Of a stretch of DNA of 28,041 bases, positions 1 through 5,653 are shown piece after piece. Source of the DNA: a virus; IMG/VR virus record IMGVR_UViG_3300028376_000024, positions 1 to 28,041 of that record. One strand, 5' to 3'. Each line of letters opens with the position of its first letter. Positions within the stretch are counted from its first letter, which is position 1. The notes under the pieces were generated by a model that saw only the letters and a list, made by a program, of their open reading frames with translations, did no database searches and was not told the DNA's origin. A program made the translations under genes and the position numbers.

Positions 1-46
1 TTTTAAGCTCGTGTATCATTTCCGTAATTTTAAAAGCGTACAACAT
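1..46 (-). CDS. Possible leftward gene cut by the window edge
   Basis: An ATG on the minus strand at 46-44 opens a frame (MLYAFKITEMIHELK...) that runs without a stop to the window edge. Only 15 codons are visible, so no family can be named. It lies downstream of the methyltransferase in the same direction, after a gap of about 95 bp, which fits another gene of the leftward arm. The short length makes a chance open frame quite possible. Confidence 0.25.
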   Translation of the reverse strand, partial: MLYAFKITEMIHELK

Positions 47-126
47 TGTGTGAAGTTAATACGCTATAATGGTCAGTACTTTAATTTAAACGTTTGTGCA
101 AAGCGTACTAACCTTATACTTTGCCG

Positions 127-149
127 TTGTAAGTAATAAAATTAAAAAA
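127..149 (+). repeat. Left arm of imperfect inverted repeat flanking the methyltransferase
   Basis: Read on the plus strand this is TTGTAAGTA, three bases, then AAATTAAAAAA. The same pattern occurs on the minus strand at 941-919, with about 21 of 23 positions equal; the only mismatches are two of the three central bases. This arm covers the methyltransferase stop codon (142-144). Part of the match is A-rich and less informative, but the TTGTAAGTA block is not. Confidence 0.5.
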
Positions 150-912
150 GCCCACCACACTCGATCAAGCGTTGCTCAATGATATTGCAGTACTCTTTCG
201 ATATTTCGCTGCCGATATAGTTCCTGTTGCTGACCTTCGCTGCTTTTGCAGTTGTTCCGCTTCCCATAAAAGGGTCATATATCATATCCCCTTCGTTACT
301 CCAACTAATTACGTGATCGTAGGCGAGTTTTTCGGGAAAAATAGCGGGATGACCACTTGCAATCTTGTCATTTGCTCCACCAGCAGCAAAGTATTTCCAC
401 ACATTTCTTTTCAATCGAGATGTATCACTTGATGAATACCCTGAATCAATAGTGTTATCTCTATTTCTTCCAAAGTCCTTCACCTTTCTATTGTCAGAAT
501 ACTCTTTAGGCTCTCTGATGCCGTTAAATGTATTTAGGACTCCTTTGGAAAAGCAAAACATGAACTCAAAGTTCTGCTCATATCTATTGTGAGATAGTGG
601 CGGGGTAGATTTTTGGTAGATCATTGTATCGTGAAGATTAAAACCACACTCCATGAAGTATAAAGCCTGTCTAAAGGAAGATCCTGTTTCACTTCCTTTT
701 ATTGTAGCATCTCCAACAACCCAAACGACTACGCCTCCGTCCTTTGTCACTCTGAATAGTTCTTTTGCAATACTCTCGAAGTCGAACGAATACCCGTTGT
801 AAGTTCTTAGATTATCGTATGGCGGTGATGTTACCGTCAAGTCGATGAATCCGTTAGGCATCCTTACCATTGTTTCAAGGCAATTTTCATTGTAAGTCTT
901 GTTTATTTCCAT
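142..912 (-). CDS. DNA methyltransferase, beta class (N4-cytosine/N6-adenine type)
   Basis: This 256-residue protein would transfer a methyl group from S-adenosylmethionine to an exocyclic amino group in DNA. Motif IV is TSPPY at residues 28-32 and motif I is DPFMGSGTT at 213-221, so the catalytic motif precedes the AdoMet motif, the beta order. HPAIFPEKL (188-196) is the conserved block typical of these enzymes. Residues ~100-180 are the likely target-recognition region, and their sequence specificity cannot be read. Length is normal for a solitary type II-like enzyme. No restriction nuclease gene lies beside it, so it is probably an orphan phage enzyme that protects phage DNA or alters regulation; that role is inference. 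It is the last full gene of the leftward arm. The ATG has no SD and an A-rich leader. Confidence 0.93.
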   Translation of the reverse strand: MEINKTYNENCLETMVRMPNGFIDLTVTSPPYDNLRTYNGYSFDFESIAKELFRVTKDGGVVVWVVGDATIKGSETGSSFRQALYFMECGFNLHDTMIYQKSTPPLSHNRYEQNFEFMFCFSKGVLNTFNGIREPKEYSDNRKVKDFGRNRDNTIDSGYSSSDTSRLKRNVWKYFAAGGANDKIASGHPAIFPEKLAYDHVISWSNEGDMIYDPFMGSGTTAKAAKVSNRNYIGSEISKEYCNIIEQRLIECGGLF

Positions 913-918
913 CGCTAT

Positions 919-941
919 TTTTTTAATTTAACTACTTACAA
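919..941 (-). repeat. Right arm of imperfect inverted repeat flanking the methyltransferase
   Basis: On the minus strand this reads TTGTAAGTA, GTT, AAATTAAAAAA and lies just upstream of the methyltransferase start codon. It is the partner of the arm at 127-149. It could be a remnant of how the gene was inserted, or a shared leader sequence element; the sequence alone does not decide. Confidence 0.5.
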
Positions 942-944
942 CAC

Positions 945-979
945 GGTATAAAAGCCATTGAAAAAACGGCTCTTATACC
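945..979. other. Stem-loop between two leftward genes
   Basis: Arms GGTATAAAAGCC (945-956) and GGCTCTTATACC (968-979) pair over 12 bp with one mismatch around an 11-nt loop. No T-tract follows on either strand, so it is not a standard intrinsic terminator. It sits in the leader of the methyltransferase and could act as an mRNA processing or stability element, or as a protein-binding site. Confidence 0.5.
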
Positions 980-985
980 CATCCG

Positions 986-1114
986 TTATGTAAAATCACT
1001 CCATGTCAAATGCTCAACCTCTTTTGAACGTTTAATGATCAAGCGAGTAAGTGTTTTAGAAATTAGCTCAGTAGCAATGTCCTCATCGTATTGATTGATG
1101 AGATTATCTTCCAG
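986..1114 (-). pseudogene. 42-codon in-frame continuation beyond the stop of the 1115-1333 gene
   Basis: After the TAA at 1117-1115 the same frame stays open for 42 codons to a TAA at 988-986. The encoded peptide begins LEDNLINQYDEDIATELISK and ends EVEHLTWSDFT. It has a normal amphipathic composition and does not look like random sequence. It contains no ATG, GTG or TTG start near its beginning; the first codon after the stop is CTG. It is either the C-terminal part of a protein cut by a nonsense mutation, a readthrough extension, or a separate ORF with a rare start. TAA ends many other genes here, so a general reassignment of TAA is excluded. Confidence 0.45.
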
Positions 1115-1333
1115 TTATTTTCCTTTCTCATCAATCTGAGACAGAATAAACCTTAGTGTTTTTGCAAATTGTTTTTCATCAATAGAATTGAAATCAATTT
1201 GTATATCATCACCTCTGTAATTACCTAAAAGAGTTAATCCAACTTTACCTTCTAAGTTTGGATGATCTAAATCTATATATAGCGTCTGTTCACCAGAAGA
1301 GTTCTTAGCTGTAAATTTAACTTTATGTGTCAT
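1115..1333 (-). CDS. Hypothetical 72-residue protein (possibly truncated)
   Basis: No family is recognised. The start at 1333 (MTHKVKFTAK...) is preferred over an upstream in-frame ATG at 1372, because that extension is a hydrophobic stretch (SCLLFLILINL) translated from an A/T-rich leader. The protein looks like a small alpha/beta fold: N-terminal strand-rich part, GNYRGDDIQIDF in the middle, and a C-terminal helix ending SQIDEKGK. No SD is visible and the leader is A/T-rich, as for many genes here. The frame continues for 42 codons past the TAA (986-1114), so the original product may have been about 115 residues. It lies between the mini-gene cluster and the methyltransferase. Confidence 0.6.
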   Translation of the reverse strand: MTHKVKFTAKNSSGEQTLYIDLDHPNLEGKVGLTLLGNYRGDDIQIDFNSIDEKQFAKTLRFILSQIDEKGK

Positions 1334-1462
1334 TTCAAGATTAATTAAGATTAAAAATAACAAGCAACTCAACCTGACGGGCTACCTGTCTACCCTTCGC
1401 AGGTATTTGCGTTGACCTCTCCGAGCTACCCGTCCGCAACGACGTACCCAAGCTCCCGCAGG

Positions 1463-1546
1463 TTAGTTGCAAGTCCGTTCCTTTCCTTCCTCAGTTTCAA
1501 TATACGCCATGTGCAGATCGTCAATGTAATCATCAACGTCAATCAT
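1463..1546 (-). CDS. 27-residue mini-ORF, possibly frameshifted from a ~40-residue gene
   Basis: The ATG at 1546 overlaps the TGA of the preceding ORF (ATGA). The peptide starts MIDVDDYIDDLHMAYIETEE and stops at TAA 1465-1463. If one base is skipped in the purine-rich tract GGAAGGAAAGGAACGG, the reading continues as NGLATNLRELGYVVADG to a TAG at 1428-1426, which looks more like a real protein C-terminus than RTCN. The intact gene may therefore span 1426-1546, broken by a one-base indel or a sequence error. Function is unknown. The acidic start and the ATGA coupling support real translation. Confidence 0.45.
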   Translation of the reverse strand: MIDVDDYIDDLHMAYIETEEGKERTCN

Positions 1547-1680
1547 CCCTGGCTATTAAGGAACGCCGCCATGTCAAAACTTACGATTGTTAAGCCTTGT
1601 TTAAGTCCGCAAGACTCTTTGCAACCATCCATGTAAGAAAACGGGTGAAGTGCGGTTCGTAATACGTCAGGTAAGTTCAT
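1543..1680 (-). CDS. 45-residue hypothetical protein
   Basis: The ATG at 1680 overlaps the TGA of the 101-residue gene upstream (ATGA), and its own TGA overlaps the next ATG, so three ORFs are chained in a row. The peptide starts MNLPDVLRTALHPFSYMDGC and ends VSFDMAAFLNSQG, with cysteines at residues 20 and 24. No known family is recognised. The main evidence for coding is the double four-base overlap with both neighbours. Confidence 0.5.
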   Translation of the reverse strand: MNLPDVLRTALHPFSYMDGCKESCGLKQGLTIVSFDMAAFLNSQG

Positions 1681-1982
1681 TTGAAGTCCTCTTTTGAATA
1701 AATTGGGTTAAGCTTATCGACATACTTTTTCCTCGCCTCAACGCAGGCAAGAGCATCCTCTTTTACCTCAAATACCGCTATCCGCTGACCGGCAGCGTCA
1801 ACGACAATTTCATCTTCATGTGTCGTGTATGGTGGCACGTAGTACCAATTATTATCTGTTTCGAGGCGTGAGACCCTGTTAATACACCTTGTTTCTGATT
1901 TAATTTTAAACTTTACATTACCACTTTCCTTAATCATGTGTGGTTCTTTTTTAGGTCCTTGTCCTTCTTTTCTACTCGCCAT
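1677..1982 (-). CDS. Hypothetical 101-residue protein
   Basis: The protein has a lysine-rich, probably disordered N-terminus (first ~20 residues, MASRKEGQGPKKEPH). A mostly strand-forming core (residues ~22-75) follows, with the aromatic cluster NNWYYVPPY, and then a C-terminal helix (EDALACVEARKKYVDKL). No known family is recognised. The start at 1982 follows an A/T-rich leader only a few bases after the stop of the 49-residue membrane ORF. The stop overlaps the start of the next mini-ORF. Its place in the leftward arm suggests an early regulatory, host-takeover or immunity role, but nothing in the sequence proves this. Confidence 0.65.
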   Translation of the reverse strand: MASRKEGQGPKKEPHMIKESGNVKFKIKSETRCINRVSRLETDNNWYYVPPYTTHEDEIVVDAAGQRIAVFEVKEDALACVEARKKYVDKLNPIYSKEDFK

Positions 1983-1984
1983 AA

Positions 1985-2134
1985 TTAATTCCCTATTAGT
2001 ATTAGTGTTATGATTATTCCCAAAATGAAGTTCAAAGATATTTTGGCCAACATCATCTTTCTGTCCACGTTATCGCCCAACAACTCCTTGAGATGATAGC
2101 GCATGACGATCAGTACCCTACGAATGTCTCTCAT
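1985..2134 (-). CDS. 49-residue single-pass membrane protein
   Basis: The frame begins with ATG at 2134, 17 bases inside the HTH gene, and ends at TAA 1987-1985, immediately before the next gene. The first ~30 residues are basic and charged (MRDIRRVLIVMRYHLKELLG...). Residues ~31-48 form one hydrophobic segment (ISLNFILGIIITLILIG). It would be a small tail-anchored inner-membrane protein with its basic N-terminus in the cytoplasm. Position beside a repressor-like gene is compatible with superinfection exclusion, but that is a guess from context. Its clean fit between two genes and its TM pattern make it credible despite its size. Confidence 0.6.
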   Translation of the reverse strand: MRDIRRVLIVMRYHLKELLGDNVDRKMMLAKISLNFILGIIITLILIGN

Positions 2135-2330
2135 GGATAATCCTCCCGATAGACGTTTCGACCGACTTCATTTGCTCTAATGTTCCGGTTCCATCAAATA
2201 CTTTACGCACGTAATAGGCGCTCAATTCCGCATCATCGGCAATGTCCTGTTTCTGGATTTTAAACTTAGCCCTGAACGCCTCAAGTGTACCTGCCCAATT
2301 CTTTTTATCCGGTAGTTGTGTATCAATCAT
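2118..2330 (-). CDS. Cro/CI-like helix-turn-helix regulator
   Basis: This 70-residue protein matches the small phage regulator pattern. A central helical region (residues ~18-50: FRAKFKIQKQDIADDAELSA then YYVRKVFDG) fits a lambda-repressor-type HTH, where 'KQDIADDAELSAYYVRKVF' would hold the turn and recognition helix. A C-terminal helix follows. It is first in the leftward arm and is separated from the rightward early operon by a 188-bp control region with a palindrome over the -10 box, the usual place for a phage repressor or Cro. Whether it acts as repressor or activator cannot be told. It is too short to hold a separate C-terminal oligomerisation domain like that of lambda CI. Confidence 0.7.
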   Translation of the reverse strand: MIDTQLPDKKNWAGTLEAFRAKFKIQKQDIADDAELSAYYVRKVFDGTGTLEQMKSVETSIGRIIHERHS

Positions 2331-2361
2331 TTGATTTAGTTTTGGTTAGTGTTTCTGTACT

Positions 2362-2400
2362 TATAATATGGAATATATTTTATATATGAAAGTATAATAT
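2362..2400. repeat. Two TATAATAT direct repeats in the control region
   Basis: TATAATAT occurs at 2362-2369 and 2393-2400, start to start 31 bp (about three helical turns). Between them lies A/T-rich sequence with an imperfect palindrome (ATATATTTTATATAT). The pair could be regulator binding sites or simply part of an A/T-rich promoter region. Confidence 0.35.
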
Positions 2401-2403
2401 CAA
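2375..2403 (-). promoter_or_regulatory. Candidate leftward promoter for the HTH gene
   Basis: On the minus strand TTGATA (2403-2398) is followed after 15 bp by TAAAAT (2382-2377), or after 17 bp by AAATAT. The -35 match is good, but the whole region is A/T-rich, so the -10 box is ambiguous. It lies 45-70 bp upstream of the HTH gene start, an expected place. Confidence 0.35.
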
Positions 2404-2422
2404 ATCTTTTTTATTTTAAGAG

Positions 2423-2450
2423 TTGACATTGAGCGTGGATAACTTAATAT
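2423..2450 (+). promoter_or_regulatory. Rightward early promoter (sigma70-like)
   Basis: A consensus TTGACA (2423-2428) is separated by 16 bp from TAATAT (2445-2450). Transcription would begin near 2457 and give a leader of about 60 nt before the first early gene. It is the best promoter match I found in the window. The spacer contains CGTGGATAA (2434-2442), one base away from a DnaA box on the minus strand. Confidence 0.7.
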
Positions 2451-2454
2451 TAAG
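2443..2454. promoter_or_regulatory. Candidate operator: perfect 12-bp palindrome over the -10 box
   Basis: CTTAATATTAAG is a perfect palindrome that covers the whole -10 hexamer of the rightward promoter. A dimeric regulator bound here would block polymerase. The product of the adjacent HTH gene is the natural candidate, although this is inferred from position only. Confidence 0.5.
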
Positions 2455-2467
2455 GTGAGATATAAAT

Positions 2468-2499
2468 GAGGCGCGACAGTATTCAGCTATCGCGCCCTC
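2468..2499 (+). other. GC-rich stem-loop in the early mRNA leader
   Basis: GGCGCGA (2470-2476) pairs with TCGCGCC (2490-2496) around a 13-nt loop. The flanking GA/TC extends the stem past one bulged base. It stands out in an otherwise A/T-rich leader and ends about 20 nt before the ATG at 2519. No T-tract follows, so it is not an ordinary terminator. It may stabilise the mRNA or regulate translation of the first early gene. Confidence 0.5.
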
Positions 2500-2518
2500 C
2501 TAACTAATCAATACACTT

Positions 2519-4492
2519 ATGAAACTAACAAAAATAAAATTCAATTACTTTAAAGGACTTATTGATATGACAGTTGAAGCGCCAAACGGTTGCTCGATTG
2601 ACATATTTGGCGATAACGGCGTGGGCAAAACAACGGTTGCGGACGGAATCACTTACATTCTGTTCGACAAAGACTATATGGGCCGTAGCCCAAACAGTTT
2701 CAGCCTTAAAACCCGTGAGGACGGTGAGGTAATTCACAATTTGAACCACGAGGTCGAAGCGACATTTATTGAGCCAAAACTCACGCTCAAGAAAATCTAC
2801 AAAGAGAAATGGACACGCCCACGAGGTCAGGCAACTGAGGAGTTAAGCGGTCACACCACAAATTACTATGTGGACGGTGAAAAGGTTAAGAAAAAAGACT
2901 ACGAAAACGCCATATCCGATATTATGAGCGATGAACAGTTCAAAATGCTAACCGTACCGTCTTATATAGCAGAGACAATGCACTGGTCGGACAGGCGCAG
3001 ACTACTGTCTAAAATGGCGGGAGAGGTGAATGACGATCAAATTATCGAGTCTCACCCCGAATTATCGGACTACCCCTCTATTCTTGACGGTAAAAGCTCG
3101 GATTCGCGAAAAAGTATTTTATCAAACCGCCGAACGGAGCTACTCAATCAGATTGACGATATTCCGAACCGGATTGACGAAAACAGCCGGTCGCTTGAAC
3201 AGGTTGACATATCCGGCGTTGAGGAAAAGATTTCCGAGTTACAGGAAAAGAAATCCGAGCTTACTGAAAAGCTGTCATTGGCGCGCAGCGGTGGGGGCGT
3301 GTCTGACCTACAGGTAAAGATTGAGGATATTGAAACAAAGCGCCAGGAGTTGGTCGAACAGCACAATGAAACGTTGGACAAGGCGATCGCCGGTAAACGA
3401 CAGGCGGTTCGTGATGCAAGGGCGGAGGTTGATGAGATTGAAGATGAACGCCGTAATGTTCAGAAAGACGTTCGCATTGCTACCGATAAGAAAGATGCGC
3501 TCGAAGATGCGATTGAAAAGATCAAGAAAAACATTTCAGATGAACAAGCAACAGAGCCAGACCCAAAGCCGACTCAAAGTGAGGACGGTGAATGCCCGTA
3601 TTGCGGACAGAGCATGGAATCTGACACGAATGATCACGCCGAGGAGTTTGAAAAGTATGAAAAGTATTTATCCGATTGGAAGCATGATAAAGCTGAAAAG
3701 CTGAAATCACTTAACGATCAAGTTGCCAAGTATGAGATGCACATCGAAAATGTTGAGGGAACCATATCCGACCTTGACGATGCGATTGAAGAGATGGGGG
3801 AACGACTTGAAAGCGCTCTTGACAGCGCTGTTGATGCTCGGTCGGAACTCAACAAGGCAATTAAAGATATTGTTAACCCTTCTGACACCGATGAGTACAA
3901 AGAGCTTCAATCCCGTAAAGAAGCACTGAACAAAAAGGTTGAGTCTATCCGGTCTGATAAAAAAGGCACGATTGACGAGATTCAGGAAAAGATTTCCTCT
4001 GTATCGGAAGAAATATCCTCTCTCGAAGAGAATCGGTTCAAGGTCAAACAAAATGAACAGACCAAGAAGCGAATCAAGGAGTTGAAGGATGAGCTTTCAA
4101 CAGCGCAATCCTCTCTTGAGAAGTGCGAGCATGGGCTTTACATTATTCAGCAGTTCGAGCTTCAAAAGGCAAAAATCATTACCTCTCGCGTCAACGATAT
4201 GTTTGACATAGTGAGTTGGAAAATGTTCGAGCCACAGATAAACGGCGGTATCAACGACCAGGTGTGTGAGCCTGTTGTAGGTGGTATTCCCTATTCAGAC
4301 GGACTCAACAACGCTATGCGGGTGCAGGCCGGGCTTGACATAATTAGAACCGTTGGCAAGTATTTAGGCGTTACAGCGCCCGTAATTATTGACAACGCCG
4401 AGAGCGTGGTGTCGCTCGACACATACGACCTACAGGTCATTGCCCTGTACGTTGTAAAAGGACAACAAGAACTAAGAATTGAGGAAAAATAA
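2519..4492 (+). CDS. Rad50/SbcC-like coiled-coil ATPase
   Basis: This 657-residue protein belongs to the SMC/Rad50/SbcC ATPase group, which bridges DNA ends and drives a nuclease partner. The N-terminus carries Walker A GDNGVGKTT (31-39). Two long charged coiled-coil arms (about 200-350 and 375-540) flank a zinc-hook-like CPYCGQ at 359-364. The C-terminal ATPase half has a signature-like SDGLNNAMRVQAG around 592 and a Walker-B-like VIIDNAE (about 622-628), where D/NAE replaces the more usual DE. It is shorter than bacterial SbcC (about 1,000 residues), as is usual for phage versions. It is the first gene behind the early promoter, followed by RecT and a possible nuclease, which supports a role in phage recombination or DNA-end processing. 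No SbcD nuclease gene is adjacent. The start has no SD. Confidence 0.88.
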   Translation: MKLTKIKFNYFKGLIDMTVEAPNGCSIDIFGDNGVGKTTVADGITYILFDKDYMGRSPNSFSLKTREDGEVIHNLNHEVEATFIEPKLTLKKIYKEKWTRPRGQATEELSGHTTNYYVDGEKVKKKDYENAISDIMSDEQFKMLTVPSYIAETMHWSDRRRLLSKMAGEVNDDQIIESHPELSDYPSILDGKSSDSRKSILSNRRTELLNQIDDIPNRIDENSRSLEQVDISGVEEKISELQEKKSELTEKLSLARSGGGVSDLQVKIEDIETKRQELVEQHNETLDKAIAGKRQAVRDARAEVDEIEDERRNVQKDVRIATDKKDALEDAIEKIKKNISDEQATEPDPKPTQSEDGECPYCGQSMESDTNDHAEEFEKYEKYLSDWKHDKAEKLKSLNDQVAKYEMHIENVEGTISDLDDAIEEMGERLESALDSAVDARSELNKAIKDIVNPSDTDEYKELQSRKEALNKKVESIRSDKKGTIDEIQEKISSVSEEISSLEENRFKVKQNEQTKKRIKELKDELSTAQSSLEKCEHGLYIIQQFELQKAKIITSRVNDMFDIVSWKMFEPQINGGINDQVCEPVVGGIPYSDGLNNAMRVQAGLDIIRTVGKYLGVTAPVIIDNAESVVSLDTYDLQVIALYVVKGQQELRIEEK

Positions 4493-4662
4493 TGACGAAA
4501 GAACCACCACGAGGCCCGTTGACGAATAACACCCTGCAAGAACTTTTCGAGGTTCGCAGGCGAATGAATAGCAGCGATTACAGCGGGGACGGCTATTCGC
4601 GAGCCGAGGAAGATGTCCAAAGCGACATTGAGTATTTAATTCGACAATCAAAAAACAACTAA
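4492..4662 (+). CDS. Hypothetical 56-residue early protein
   Basis: ATG at 4492 overlaps the TAA of the ATPase gene (TAATG), which implies translational coupling. The protein is hydrophilic, starts MTKEPPRGPLTNNTLQELFE and ends EYLIRQSKNN. It probably forms one or two helices with a flexible N-terminus. No known family is recognised. It lies between the ATPase and RecT genes in the recombination operon, so a role as a partner or adaptor of one of them is possible, but nothing in the sequence shows it. Confidence 0.7.
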   Translation: MTKEPPRGPLTNNTLQELFEVRRRMNSSDYSGDGYSRAEEDVQSDIEYLIRQSKNN

Positions 4663-4675
4663 ACCGAACAATACC

Positions 4676-5653
4676 ATGAGTAAAAAAGAAGAAAAAGCAG
4701 TAGCGAAACGAAAGGAAACGAGCATGTCCGAGCGCTTTATATCGAAAGTGACAAGCGAAATGGCAAGCGCAATCGGGCAAGGCGTTAAGTTCAGCGAGTC
4801 CCAAAAGAGATTGGCGACAAACTTGTTCGTAAAAGTGGATAATGACTTGCAGAACGCCGAGGCTGACCGCAAGAAACGAAATAAAGGCAGCGTCCCGATT
4901 ACTTGGAACAATGTCAATATGCAAAAGCTGGCATTGGACGCAGCGCACCGTATTCAGCTTGGCCTTGACGCTCTTGTGCCGAATCACTTGCACACCATTC
5001 CGTACCTAAACGGCAAAACGAATAAGTACGACCTTGATCTTCGCATAGGTTACAAAGGAAAGCACCTGTACCGGATCAAGTTTTCGTCTGACGATGTGGT
5101 TGATATTCGGTACGAACTTGTTCATGCCAACGACCATTTCAAGTTGCTCAAGAAGAATTTTGAGCGCGACATTGAGGACGTTGAATTTGAAATAGAGGAT
5201 GCGTTTGATCGTGGGCCGGTGATTGGCGGGTATGGTCATATTATCTACAAGGACGCAACCAAAAACAAGGTTGTAGTCGTACCGAAGTCCGATTTTGAAA
5301 AGATTAAGAAGTCTTTCACATCGGGTCCTGTATGGAAATCCGAATGGGAAGAGCGTATGCAGTTGAAAACGGTGGTTCACCGCACCACTGAGCGACTTGA
5401 TATTGATACGACCAAAACGAACATGAGCTATCACTACGTTGAATCTCAGGACGACCCGTTTCGTGATGAGCTTGACCCGTCCAAAGCGATTGATCCGGGA
5501 GAGATGCAATCACTTGGGTTTGAAGATGAGGAAGAGGAGAATGATCCGGAATCAAATTCGGTGGACGAGTTACCAGACAATGAACCGCCGAAAGGATCTG
5601 ACCCCGCTAAACTTGACAATCAAATAGAAGAAGAGGGGCTTCCGTTCAAATGA
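4676..5653 (+). CDS. recT: RecT-family single-strand annealing protein
   Basis: This 325-residue protein would bind ssDNA and anneal complementary strands in phage recombination. The first ~260 residues match the RecT pattern: helical start, then NMQKLALDAAHRIQLGLDAL near residues 80-100, YDLDLRIGYKGKHLYRIK around 117-135, and a VIGGYGHIIYKDA block around 182-195 with the RecT-type alternation of glycines and aromatics. The C-terminal ~65 residues are acidic and low in complexity (many D, E, P and S), as in many RecT proteins that recruit partners through an acidic tail. Length is slightly above that of E. coli RecT (269) because of this tail. It overlaps the next gene (MBL-fold) by ATGA. The start has no SD and an A-rich leader. 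Confidence 0.88.
   Translation: MSKKEEKAVAKRKETSMSERFISKVTSEMASAIGQGVKFSESQKRLATNLFVKVDNDLQNAEADRKKRNKGSVPITWNNVNMQKLALDAAHRIQLGLDALVPNHLHTIPYLNGKTNKYDLDLRIGYKGKHLYRIKFSSDDVVDIRYELVHANDHFKLLKKNFERDIEDVEFEIEDAFDRGPVIGGYGHIIYKDATKNKVVVVPKSDFEKIKKSFTSGPVWKSEWEERMQLKTVVHRTTERLDIDTTKTNMSYHYVESQDDPFRDELDPSKAIDPGEMQSLGFEDEEEENDPESNSVDELPDNEPPKGSDPAKLDNQIEEEGLPFK

Noticed and set aside
34-111. AAAGCGTAC direct repeat (34-42 and 99-107) as an attachment site
   Set aside because: The match is short, no integrase is visible, and the edge of the window prevents comparison.
1412-1636. 74-codon plus-strand ORF
   Set aside because: It is antisense to the coupled mini-genes, and its Pro/Ser/Leu/Arg-rich product has no protein-like pattern.
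4472-4993. 173-codon minus-strand ORF opposite recT and the 56-residue gene
   Set aside because: Cys/Phe/Leu-rich antisense shadow of two well-supported genes; no promoter or start signal.
5006-5509. 167-codon minus-strand ORF opposite recT
   Set aside because: Antisense shadow caused by codon choice of recT, with Arg/Val/Leu-rich composition.
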